From G965230065 sp965230065 (GTDB lineage: Bacteria; Bacteroidota; Bacteroidia; Cytophagales; Cyclobacteriaceae), in the NCBI GenBank assembly GCA_965230065.1, contig OZ245942.1:1178001-1242000 (forward strand): a stretch of DNA of 64,000 nt. The letters are read 5' to 3'. The position numbers and the translations under genes were made by a program. This document shows, one piece after another, positions 50,514-59,548 of the stretch (position 1 is its first letter; the number at the start of each line of letters is the position of its first letter). A model generated the notes under the pieces. It saw only the letters and a program-made list of their open reading frames with translations, was not told where the DNA came from and did no database searches.

Positions 50514-52976
50514 ATGCAACAAAAACTCTACCTGATCGGATGTCTTTTATTCTTCACTTCTGCCGGCGTTTTGGCACAACATCGTATGCTCTCTGGTATT
50601 GTGAAAAGCGAAGAAAATGGAGAAACCCTGCCTTCTGCCAACATTATCGTAAAAGGAACCAACATTGGCACAACTTCCAATGTAGACGGTTTCTTTACCT
50701 TGCTGAATTTACCGGAAGATAATGTAACCCTGAACGTTTTTTATGTAGGCTATCACCCTATCGAAGTAAAAGTAGATTTGAAAGAACAAAAAGATGGGGT
50801 GGTAATTGCCTTGCAAGCCAACGATATTGAACTGGATGGGATTGTAGTTTCTTCCCAAAATTACAAAATGATTAAGGCCACGGAAGGCGTTAGCAGCATC
50901 CGGGTTTCCCCGAAAGATTTACAATCATTGCCCAGTTTTGGGGAAGTGGATATCTTCCGCTCTTTGCAACTTTTGCCCGGTATCAGCGGAACCAACGAAA
51001 GTTCCTCGGGCTTGTATGTGCGGGGCGGCACACCCGACCAAAACCTAGTGCTTCTGGATGGGATGACCGTGTATAATGTTGACCATTTTTTTGGTTTTTT
51101 CAGTGCTTTCAATGCCGATGCCGTAAAGGACATTCAGATATTTAAAGGTGGTTACCCGGCCAAGTATGGAGGGCGGGTCTCCAGTGTGGTTGATTTGACA
51201 GGGAAAACCGGCGACCCCAACAATTTTCACATGAGCGGGGGCATCAACCTATTGAATGCCCATGCCAGCGTGGAAGTACCTTTGTGGGGAAAAGGTTCGG
51301 TAATATTCACAGGTCGGCGTTCCTACACCGATTTTTTGGAAAGCGGATTGTACAAGAAAATCTTTGACATGCTTTCGCAAGATGAAGACACCCAGCAGCC
51401 AGCACAACCCGGTGCAGGTGGAGGCCCGGGAGGTGGGTTTGGCGGGCAGGGAGGTTTTGGGGGTGCGCAACCGCAAGTAAATGAAGTACGCCCAACTTTC
51501 TATTTCTACGACCTGAATGGAAAAATCACTTTCAGGCCTACCCAAAAAGACAACCTGGCCTTGAGCGTGTACTCTGGGAAAGATGATTTATCAGAAAATT
51601 CTGATTTTTCAAGGGATATTGTTTCCCCAAACCCCGACCGGATACCTAGTCGAAGTACAAGCCGGACAACCAGTGAAGAAACAGACTGGGGGAATGAGGG
51701 CATTAGCTTCAAATGGTCACGGCAGTGGAGCCCTACTTTTTACAGTAATTTTATGGGAGCTTACTCACATTATTTCAGTGATTATCACCAAAGCGTTTTT
51801 TCCGAAACCAGAGACGCAGAAACGGATTCATTGACCAACAGTATCAACCGTTCCAATGTGGAAGATAACAATGTAAAAGATTTTACGCTCAGGTTGGACA
51901 ACGAATGGCAGTTGTCTAACAAACATAACCTTGAGTTTGGTGCATGGTTATCACAAACGGACGTAGATTATCATTTTACAAGGGATGATACCCTGAATAT
52001 CCTGGACAGAAGAGAGTCTGCTTTGCTGGCCGCCGGATATGTGCAGGATACCTGGAAGGTTTTTGACCAACTGGAAGTGAATGCAGGAGTGAGGGCCAAC
52101 TGGTATGAACTTACAGATAAAGTGTACGTGGAACCACGTTTTTCATTCAAATATAATCCCACGAAATACCTGACCTTTAAGGGAGCTACAGGCAGTTATC
52201 ATCAGTTTGTGAACCGGGTCATTAATGAAAATGTAACCCAGGGTTCCAGGGATTTCTGGCTGCTGGCCGATAATGACCTGATAGATGTGCAATCTTCCTG
52301 GCACTATATCCTGGGGGCCAGCCTTGAAAACGAGCAGTTTTTATTTGATGTTGAAACGTACTATAAAACCCTGGACGGGCTTTCAGAGTTTTCGCTCAGA
52401 TTCCGGAGAAACAATATTGCTTTAGACCAACTATTTTTTAAAGGGGAAGGAGTAGCCAAAGGGATAGAGTTTTTGTTGCAAAAAAAGCAGGGCGAATTTA
52501 CAGGCTGGGTTACCTATACACTTGCTCAGGTTGAGCATACGTTTGAGACCATTAATAATGGAAACCCATTTCCGGCTTTACACGACCAGCGTCATGAATT
52601 CAAGGTAGTGGGGAATTGGGAACCCAGCAAGAAGTGGCGTTTCTCAACTACCTGGGTGTTTGGCTCAGGAAAGCCTTATACACAGCCCGAATCACAATAT
52701 ACCATCGATTTGCTGGATGGCAGCCAGTTTTCCTACATCAATGTGGGGGAAAAGAATGGGGAACGCTTGCCTCCCTATCATCGGCTCGACATCGCTGCCC
52801 ACTACCTTTTCCAATTGGGAAAAGTAGACATGGATTTGGGCTTTTCAGTATTTAATTTATATAACCATACCAATACCTGGTACCGGGAATTTGATTTGAC
52901 AGAACTACCTATGGTGGTAAACGATATTACCTATTTAGGAATTACCCCGAATATCTCCTTAAACTTCAGTTTTTAA
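50514..52976 (+). CDS. TonB-dependent receptor with carboxypeptidase-regulatory-like domain
   Basis: An 820-residue outer-membrane active transporter. Signal peptide 1-22, then a carboxypeptidase-regulatory-like domain ('LSGIVKSEENGETLPSANIIVKGT', about 24-110), a plug domain ('GLYVRGGTPDQNLVLLDGM' near 165-190) and a beta-barrel. A Gly-rich loop (residues about 300-325, Gly/Gln/Phe repeats) is inserted early in the barrel. Not the SusC type, as no SusD follows; instead a DUF4249 gene starts immediately after the stop codon. The ligand could be a siderophore, vitamin or peptide. Confidence 0.93.
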   Translation: MQQKLYLIGCLLFFTSAGVLAQHRMLSGIVKSEENGETLPSANIIVKGTNIGTTSNVDGFFTLLNLPEDNVTLNVFYVGYHPIEVKVDLKEQKDGVVIALQANDIELDGIVVSSQNYKMIKATEGVSSIRVSPKDLQSLPSFGEVDIFRSLQLLPGISGTNESSSGLYVRGGTPDQNLVLLDGMTVYNVDHFFGFFSAFNADAVKDIQIFKGGYPAKYGGRVSSVVDLTGKTGDPNNFHMSGGINLLNAHASVEVPLWGKGSVIFTGRRSYTDFLESGLYKKIFDMLSQDEDTQQPAQPGAGGGPGGGFGGQGGFGGAQPQVNEVRPTFYFYDLNGKITFRPTQKDNLALSVYSGKDDLSENSDFSRDIVSPNPDRIPSRSTSRTTSEETDWGNEGISFKWSRQWSPTFYSNFMGAYSHYFSDYHQSVFSETRDAETDSLTNSINRSNVEDNNVKDFTLRLDNEWQLSNKHNLEFGAWLSQTDVDYHFTRDDTLNILDRRESALLAAGYVQDTWKVFDQLEVNAGVRANWYELTDKVYVEPRFSFKYNPTKYLTFKGATGSYHQFVNRVINENVTQGSRDFWLLADNDLIDVQSSWHYILGASLENEQFLFDVETYYKTLDGLSEFSLRFRRNNIALDQLFFKGEGVAKGIEFLLQKKQGEFTGWVTYTLAQVEHTFETINNGNPFPALHDQRHEFKVVGNWEPSKKWRFSTTWVFGSGKPYTQPESQYTIDLLDGSQFSYINVGEKNGERLPPYHRLDIAAHYLFQLGKVDMDLGFSVFNLYNHTNTWYREFDLTELPMVVNDITYLGITPNISLNFSF

Positions 52977-53852
52977 ATGAAACCATTGATGAGAAGAAAT
53001 ATTACACTCTTGTTCCTTGCAACCATTTTAGCTTTGTTTGTTTCTTGTGAAGATGAAAGCATATATAGCACAGCTGATAATTTTGTTTTACAGGCTTACC
53101 TGTATGCCAACGAGCCTGTCTGGGATGTGAGCCTGCGCAAAACCGTCCCCCTCGCCGTTACCGATTCTGTGGGCGAACCTATCAACGAGGCCAGTGTTAC
53201 TTTATTCAAAAATGGGGTGGCTTATCCCTTAACATTGGATGGTGATTCAGGCTATTATCATTACCCGGAAAGCGATTTGCTTATTCATGAGGGCGATGTG
53301 TGGGAGATTGAGGCTACATATAACGGACGTACGGCCACGGCAAAAAGCCAGGTACCTGAAAAACCGGAAGGGGTTGCCATCAGCAATGAAGTGATTGAAC
53401 TCCCACAACTTAGTTTCACCGGAACAGGTCGGCCAGATTTTGCTTCTTTACAGGCCTACAGAGAGGCACTTCAGGAATTTGAGCAGACCATAGTGTGGAA
53501 CAATCCCAACAATGAATTATTTTTTGTAGTCATCCAAAGCCTTTCCACCGACCAGGAACCTATTATGAACAACAATGGTGGTTTTGGTGGAGGAAGAGAG
53601 AGATTCGGTTTCAGGAGGGTATCGGCACCCACGCAGGAAAACTTTTATGAGGTAAACCTGAACGAACTACCTTACTGGGGTGGTTATGTAGCCAAAGTAT
53701 ACAAAGTAAACCAGGAATATGCCGACTTGTATGAAAACCTCACCCAGGACTCCCGTGACCTGAACGAACCACCTACCAATGTGGAAAATGGACTGGGTGT
53801 TTTCAGTGCTTTTAATGCAGAAAATGTGTTTTTTGAAGTAAAAAAACAGTAA
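52977..53852 (+). CDS. DUF4249 family lipoprotein
   Basis: A 291-residue lipoprotein (lipobox ending at Cys24, VSCEDES). DUF4249 proteins are lipoproteins regularly encoded next to TonB-dependent receptors in Bacteroidota and probably sit on the receptor as a surface partner, as SusD does for SusC; this one begins with the ATG straight after the receptor stop (TAA-ATG). The domain start 'LQAYLYANEPVWDVSLRKTVPL' is typical. It too has a Gly-rich stretch (GGFGGGRERFGF, near residue 203), echoing the receptor. Confidence 0.88.
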   Translation: MKPLMRRNITLLFLATILALFVSCEDESIYSTADNFVLQAYLYANEPVWDVSLRKTVPLAVTDSVGEPINEASVTLFKNGVAYPLTLDGDSGYYHYPESDLLIHEGDVWEIEATYNGRTATAKSQVPEKPEGVAISNEVIELPQLSFTGTGRPDFASLQAYREALQEFEQTIVWNNPNNELFFVVIQSLSTDQEPIMNNNGGFGGGRERFGFRRVSAPTQENFYEVNLNELPYWGGYVAKVYKVNQEYADLYENLTQDSRDLNEPPTNVENGLGVFSAFNAENVFFEVKKQ

Positions 53853-53908
53853 TGTTTAACCGGCCTATCAGTTATATGTGAGATGGATGGCTTACAGATT
53901 TATTTTTC

Positions 53909-56791
53909 CTATTGTATTACAAACCAGGTAAAATCCTGGGCAGGAATTTCCACTTCCAGACGGATGCCATATTCCCGGTCTAATGAGTACGCTACAGCCT
54001 TTCCATCTTCATGGCTGATGGTGGCCTTATCAGTAAGTCCGGTATAATACAAAGGAATATAGATTTCCCGTTTTATAGGTTGGTCAAGAGGGTTGAACAC
54101 AGATAGCAACCCTTTTTCCTCTCCTGTGGGGTTTACATTGAGCCAGTAATCTATATCCCTTCCATCGGCCCGGCGCAGGTGGATAATGTCACCCTCCAAT
54201 ACTTCCCGATGTTTTTTGTACCAGTTTACCCATTGCTTTACCATCGCTTTGGTTTCCTCTGTATCGTACAACCTTGGTCCACGGTAGCAAGCCTGTACCC
54301 CTCCGCCCAGGTTGCTGGTAATCATCCCTTTATAATGATCGAGGTGTTCGTTCAATGGCTCGATGGTGGCGGCTGCTCCTCCTCCGTGGTATTCAGTAAG
54401 GGGCACAAACATCCAGCCCATGCTCGACTGTTTGGTCCAGGCACCGTCGTAAATATTCTGGCGTGTATGAATCAGCTGCTGGTTGCGGGGCAGGCTCCAG
54501 TTCACTTCCCGGTAGCCCATGCCACATTTGTTGGAGCCGGAGAGGTAGTAGTAATCAGGAACATTCAAAAAGATGCCCTGGCTTCGGCACCACTGGTAAA
54601 ACCCCGAAATAACCTGGTACTGGTTCCACCGTGAATCTTCATAACCGCTGTGCCCCGGATGGTGTTCAGCTATACAAACATCACCAGGGTAAGACCCATC
54701 GTGCTCCAATAAAGTAAAGCCGGTTTTTTCGTAGAAATTATACAATTTTTGAAAGTATGCCTGCCCCCATTCACTTCCGATGCAGGGAGAATTGCCAAAA
54801 GTAGGCTGCTGTCCTTCAGGCATCACCACATCCTGTCCGTTCCCGATTTTCCGGGATGCCAACAGGGAATATCCACCAATTTCAATGCCTTTGCTTTGGG
54901 CGTAATCGGCATATTTTTTCATCTGGCCCAGGTACTCGGGGCTATCATCTTCTATGTTAAATCCACTCCCAAAGGTGAGGATCACCATTTCAAAACCTAC
55001 TTCTGCACTTTGGTCAATGGCCGTTTTTACCCGCTCCCAGTCGGCAAAACGGGCATGCATCATCAGAGGGTTTTCTGTAGTCCACGGGGCCAAAATACGA
55101 TACATACGGCGCTGGGCCAATCCCTGTCGCTCCCGGTCATAACTATCAAAAGGCAATACAAATGTGCGAAATGTCTTAAAACTTTCTCCCGGCTGCACAA
55201 GTTGGGCAGGCCCCACTTCCGGACTCACTTTCAATAAACAGGGCGTGAGCCGCAGGTAATTCACCTGGGTGGCATAATCAGGGTCAGGCTCCCAATGCAC
55301 CGCATGATGATTGGCATCTTCAGCATCAAAACTGGAAAAGGCATAGTCGGTTTCTACGTGAATATTGGGTACATCAGGCAGGTATTCCCGGGCTTCAACG
55401 GCCGAGCCATGCTCCACAGCAGCAATGATTTCAGCAGTAAAATGATCTACCGTAACAGGGTTGGGCGAATGATTATCCAATGTTAGCCATTTTGCCACTA
55501 CAGGAATTCCGTCATACAACTCATAGTGTACAGACACCCGAATATCTTGCATCGCCTGAGTTTCAGCCTTTTTTATGCTTGCGTCATCATAATCACCATA
55601 GGCTGCAAAATCCAAGATGTGTAGCCGCGCCAACTCGCCTTCCTCACCTTCTTTGTCTCCAGCCTGCCCGTTTGGATTCATTTTGCCGATGCGAACTGCT
55701 GCCGATTTTTCATTATTGGCTGTTAATTTTTCTATGACTTGCCATTGTCCACCTTCGGGTTTAGCCTCACAATACAGCCATTCCTGATCCCAGCGAAAAC
55801 GGAGTGTCCAGGGATGGGATAAATCCAGTTTTTGTCGGCCACCAACGGCTTCAATTTCTTTTTCTCCATCCCAAAGGCCAAACATGGCTACACCATCGTC
55901 ATATTCATTACCTCCGGGACGCAAATAAAACTTAACCGTTCGCTGAGGCCAAACCACTGCAATGCCCGGCCCCCACCCTTTGCTTCGGTCTGTTCCTGCA
56001 TCAATCTTTACTTCAACTAATTTCACATCCTCAGAAAGGGGGCGTTCTACAAACACAGTAGTATTTTCAGGCGTATAGATTTCACCTACTTTTCCTTCAT
56101 TTTGAAATGAACTGCGGGGGTGTGCCTTGGAAACGGAAGTTTTCCAGGCAGCATCCAAAGTTTTAAAATCATTTTGTATTAAAGCCTGTCTTCCATAATT
56201 GCTTGGAAGGGATTGCCCAGATTGTATCATGGCTTCTGCCAAAGGCATGCGATAGTCCATCCGAAGGTGCACTCCTTTGGGAGGCCATGCCAGATTTTCG
56301 TCGTGATGTCGCACCCGTTTCCATGCAAATGGTGCCTTCGGTTCACTGATTTCATAACCTGTAAACTGAAATGAGGCGGGATCAGCAGTCATTTGTTCAA
56401 TCCATTCTGGGCGCAGAAAAGCATAATTGGGTTGCCCTAACAACCCGCCCACGGCATAATTTACCCCATTGATCGTGAGTTCTGCTTCTGGCTTTACTCC
56501 TCTTAAAATGGCTTCCCCGGTCATCAGGTTATCAAACCCAACGGTAGCCGCATTGGGCACCAGGCGGAAAACGCGACGAACCAACCCATTGGAAAGTACG
56601 ATTTCATCAGAATGCCCTCCCTGATACACATCGGCCTCAAAGGGCGTTGGATCCAAAAGCCAATCGGTAGGCAGTTTGGAAGGGTATGCAGGCTCATCCT
56701 TCAAATTAGTTTGTGCCATTGCAGGAAGATACAAGCCGGTGAACAGGCAGAGAAGTACTATGAGAACCTGAATATGCTTAAATGATAACAT
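53909..56791 (-). CDS. Large secreted glycoside-hydrolase-like protein
   Basis: A 960-residue secreted protein with a signal peptide (1-26, ending AMAQ). An N-terminal beta-sandwich (about 30-200), an inserted jelly-roll-like segment (about 205-410, with KFYLRPGGNEYDDG and 'WTLRFRWDQEWLYCEAKP'), a second beta domain, and a TIM-barrel-like region from about 570 give the layout of clan-D (GH27/GH36-like) glycosidases. Asp698 in LLEHDGSYPGD is the best candidate nucleophile. I infer action on an alpha-linked sugar such as alpha-galactoside. No family was confirmed; an outside family is possible. Divergent from the Tat oxidoreductase gene. Confidence 0.6.
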   Translation of the reverse strand: MLSFKHIQVLIVLLCLFTGLYLPAMAQTNLKDEPAYPSKLPTDWLLDPTPFEADVYQGGHSDEIVLSNGLVRRVFRLVPNAATVGFDNLMTGEAILRGVKPEAELTINGVNYAVGGLLGQPNYAFLRPEWIEQMTADPASFQFTGYEISEPKAPFAWKRVRHHDENLAWPPKGVHLRMDYRMPLAEAMIQSGQSLPSNYGRQALIQNDFKTLDAAWKTSVSKAHPRSSFQNEGKVGEIYTPENTTVFVERPLSEDVKLVEVKIDAGTDRSKGWGPGIAVVWPQRTVKFYLRPGGNEYDDGVAMFGLWDGEKEIEAVGGRQKLDLSHPWTLRFRWDQEWLYCEAKPEGGQWQVIEKLTANNEKSAAVRIGKMNPNGQAGDKEGEEGELARLHILDFAAYGDYDDASIKKAETQAMQDIRVSVHYELYDGIPVVAKWLTLDNHSPNPVTVDHFTAEIIAAVEHGSAVEAREYLPDVPNIHVETDYAFSSFDAEDANHHAVHWEPDPDYATQVNYLRLTPCLLKVSPEVGPAQLVQPGESFKTFRTFVLPFDSYDRERQGLAQRRMYRILAPWTTENPLMMHARFADWERVKTAIDQSAEVGFEMVILTFGSGFNIEDDSPEYLGQMKKYADYAQSKGIEIGGYSLLASRKIGNGQDVVMPEGQQPTFGNSPCIGSEWGQAYFQKLYNFYEKTGFTLLEHDGSYPGDVCIAEHHPGHSGYEDSRWNQYQVISGFYQWCRSQGIFLNVPDYYYLSGSNKCGMGYREVNWSLPRNQQLIHTRQNIYDGAWTKQSSMGWMFVPLTEYHGGGAAATIEPLNEHLDHYKGMITSNLGGGVQACYRGPRLYDTEETKAMVKQWVNWYKKHREVLEGDIIHLRRADGRDIDYWLNVNPTGEEKGLLSVFNPLDQPIKREIYIPLYYTGLTDKATISHEDGKAVAYSLDREYGIRLEVEIPAQDFTWFVIQ

Positions 56792-56931
56792 GGGGTATAT
56801 GTTGTTTAGGTTTGGTAAAATCCTCTATTAAATATTTATTTGTATTTACAATAAGCGATCACTCCTTCTTGGAATGAAAGTAGCTTAACAAATATACGAG
56901 CTTGTTTAAGCTTTCATTATTACTACCTAAC

Positions 56932-58302
56932 ATGAAAAACACCAACAGAAGAAAATTTATCAAGAAAGCCGGGCTGGCGGCTTCGGCACTCATTGCAGCC
57001 CCCACCATTATTCCTGCCTCAGCTTTGGGGAAAAACGGGGTTGTAGCCCCCTCTGACCGGATCAATCTGGCATTCATTGGAGCGGGCAACCAGGCGGGCA
57101 ATGACGCCAGAAGTTTTCTTCAGGATGAGCGGGTACAAATCACCAGCATTTGCGATGTGAATAAAGAAAGTCCCGGATATTGGGATGGCAAAGTGGCCGG
57201 ACGAAAATTCATCATGCAACTGGTAGATGATGGCTATGCTGAAAAGTATGGGAAAAAATACAAATCGTGCAAGGGCTACAAAGACTTCCGGGATGTGCTT
57301 GACAACAAAGATATTGATGCCGTGGAAATTGTAACCCCCGACCACTGGCATGCCATTCCGGTGATGATGGCCGCAGCAAAAGGAAAACATATTTACTGCC
57401 AAAAACCCCTGGCACTCACCGTTACCGAAGGCCGGGACATGAGCGATGCTGTAAAAAAACACGGGGTGGTTTTCCAAACAGGCAGCCAGCAGCGTTCCAA
57501 TGCAAATTTCCGCAGAGCTTGCGAACTGGTAAGGAATGAAAAGATTGGCAAGTTACAGACCGTTACGTGCAACCTGCCCTCGGGTACGCCTGATTTTGGA
57601 AAAACAGGAAACCAAACGGAAACCGTACGTGTGCCCAAAGGTTTTGATTATGATATGTGGCTGGGCCCGGCTCCCGAAGCGCCTTACTGCCCGGCTCGTA
57701 CGCACGTTAACTTTCGTTGGATACTGGATTATTCCGGCGGTATGGTTACCGACTGGGGCGGACATCATCCGGATATTGCGCAGTGGGGCATGGATACGGA
57801 ATATACAGGGCCTGTGAAAATTAAAAACCCAAAAGCTACCTGGGCACAGCATCCGGTTTGGAATACGGCTACTGAATTTTATTTCGAGTGTGTGTATGAA
57901 AATGGCCTGGAACTTATCGTAACCAGCGAAGGTGGCAATGGCGTAAAATTTACCGGAACGGAAGGCAGCGTATGGGCCACCCGTGGAAGCATCGATGCCA
58001 ACCCGAAAGAAATACTGGATGCACAAATTGGTGCTGATGGTATTCATCTTTACAAAAGTGATAATCACTTCCGTAACTTTATTGACTGCGTAATATCAGG
58101 AGAGGAGCCTATTGCCCCGGCAGAAGTAGCGCACCGCTCTATCACCATCGCCCATTTAGGCAACATTGCCATGATGCTGGAACAAGACCTGGAATGGGAT
58201 CCAAAAAACGAAAAGTTTATCAATAATGAGGAGGCCAACAAAATGCTATCCCGCCAGATGCGCGCTCCCTGGGACAGTATTTATCAACAATATACTGTGT
58301 AG
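56932..58302 (+). CDS. Tat-exported Gfo/Idh/MocA-family oxidoreductase
   Basis: A 456-residue NAD(P)-dependent oxidoreductase with a twin-arginine signal (RRKFIKKAGLAASALIAAPT, residues 5-24). The cofactor fold follows ('INLAFIGAGNQAGNDARSFL' near 43-62), and 'IYCQKPLALTVTEGRD' supplies the EKP-like motif near 155. Tat export suggests it is folded with its nucleotide in the cytoplasm. The family acts on sugars and glycosides, often oxidising C3. I start at the ATG at 56932 so that the RR signal is N-terminal; an ATG 30 bases earlier adds a non-typical stretch. Divergent from the glycosidase-like gene with 140 bases between. Confidence 0.85.
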   Translation: MKNTNRRKFIKKAGLAASALIAAPTIIPASALGKNGVVAPSDRINLAFIGAGNQAGNDARSFLQDERVQITSICDVNKESPGYWDGKVAGRKFIMQLVDDGYAEKYGKKYKSCKGYKDFRDVLDNKDIDAVEIVTPDHWHAIPVMMAAAKGKHIYCQKPLALTVTEGRDMSDAVKKHGVVFQTGSQQRSNANFRRACELVRNEKIGKLQTVTCNLPSGTPDFGKTGNQTETVRVPKGFDYDMWLGPAPEAPYCPARTHVNFRWILDYSGGMVTDWGGHHPDIAQWGMDTEYTGPVKIKNPKATWAQHPVWNTATEFYFECVYENGLELIVTSEGGNGVKFTGTEGSVWATRGSIDANPKEILDAQIGADGIHLYKSDNHFRNFIDCVISGEEPIAPAEVAHRSITIAHLGNIAMMLEQDLEWDPKNEKFINNEEANKMLSRQMRAPWDSIYQQYTV

Positions 58303-58343
58303 TGCTTCAAAATATGGGTATTGTGGAAGAATAGTGAGTAATT

Positions 58344-59519
58344 TCACAAATTATCCAGGTCGCTGAGTTTGATCTTTAGCACTTCCACACTTTGCTTTCC
58401 TCCGGAGAAGGCTACCAGTAAATACCCTTCATGCTCCATCACATGCGGATAATCAACACGGCGGCCTCCTACCAGATAGCCCATTTTATTAAAAACAATG
58501 CCATCATCACTGATGGAAAGGGTGAGGGGGTCACGTTGGCGTGGATTGGCATTGGATACCAATACATAACGCCCGTCGCTCAGGCGTATGCCATGCAATT
58601 TGGAAGTAGCATCAGGGAAATTTGTTTGTGTCGGATTGCTCCATGTATGCCCGTTGTCAACAGAAAAAGAACGGTAGAGGTATCCGCTTTTGCGGTTATC
58701 CCGAAACAAAGCCATGAGGTTATCATCAGGCAGTAACCACCAAAGAGGTTCTTCTGCAGCCAATTCACTGGCAGAACCCAATACCGGATAAGATTCCCAT
58801 TGGTCTATGGCTTCTACGCCTCCTACCAGGAAATGAACCTCTTTTTCCTTATAATCATGGGGCCTTCTTGACATCATCCACTCGCCGGTAGGGATTTTTT
58901 TCGGTGGAAAGTTATTGATGGCATCGTCATAAATTATGCCCAGGCCTTCCCATCTTTCTGTGTCCGGATTCAGCCGAAAAGCATGCAGTTCCAGGCTGGG
59001 TCCAAAGAATCCTGCGGCCTCATCCAGGGACGCCAACGCAAGCAATTCTCCTTCACGCTGCCAAAACCCCCTGGAAATCCACCGAAAACCTTTATCAGTT
59101 CGTTCACCGTAAAATTCTGAGTCTTTTCCCGACTCCATTGGCTCGGGAGTAAGGAACTGGGGGTTGCTCCATTGCAGCCCATCCGGACTTGTGGCAAATT
59201 TTACGCGCTGCCCAACACGATCTTCAACACCCGGGCCGTCACTCCACATTGCCCAGTATTTACCATTGTGGAAAACAAGGTAATTATGCTGATTAACGCC
59301 ATCTACCGCACGAACATCGCTCACCACAACATGGTCAGCGGGTACTTTTGGCAGGCTGTCGAAATTAATTTGGTGTGTATCATCCGGCACCCAATCTCCC
59401 ACTAACATGAGGGAAGACGTTGGGTTGTTAAGAGGATCAGGGTAATCCCTTGAATCTTGAGGGCCAGTACAACCCATCAGAAACATGATCACTCCGTAGA
59501 CATAGTAGTTTTTCTGCAT
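58344..59519 (-). CDS. Lipoprotein with sialidase-type Asp-box repeats
   Basis: A 391-residue lipoprotein (lipobox LMGC near Cys16, MQKNYYVYGVIMFLMGC). Three Asp-box sequences (S-x-D-x-G-x-x-W) are visible: SPDGLQWSN, SVDNGHTWSN and SDDGIVFNK, typical of five- or six-bladed propellers in sialidases and of GH43-like folds. The catalytic Arg triad of true sialidases is not evident, so exo-alpha-sialidase activity is doubtful. The longer frame to 59564 would lack a good signal. Last gene of the leftward cluster, convergent with the Tat oxidoreductase gene. Confidence 0.72.
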   Translation of the reverse strand: MQKNYYVYGVIMFLMGCTGPQDSRDYPDPLNNPTSSLMLVGDWVPDDTHQINFDSLPKVPADHVVVSDVRAVDGVNQHNYLVFHNGKYWAMWSDGPGVEDRVGQRVKFATSPDGLQWSNPQFLTPEPMESGKDSEFYGERTDKGFRWISRGFWQREGELLALASLDEAAGFFGPSLELHAFRLNPDTERWEGLGIIYDDAINNFPPKKIPTGEWMMSRRPHDYKEKEVHFLVGGVEAIDQWESYPVLGSASELAAEEPLWWLLPDDNLMALFRDNRKSGYLYRSFSVDNGHTWSNPTQTNFPDATSKLHGIRLSDGRYVLVSNANPRQRDPLTLSISDDGIVFNKMGYLVGGRRVDYPHVMEHEGYLLVAFSGGKQSVEVLKIKLSDLDNL

Positions 59520-59548
59520 TATGGAAATTCTAGGAAAAATCAGATCGG

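Noticed and set aside
58344..59519. Asp-box lipoprotein as a true sialidase
   Set aside because: Asp-boxes alone define a propeller fold. The conserved arginine triad and the usual FRIP motif were not seen.
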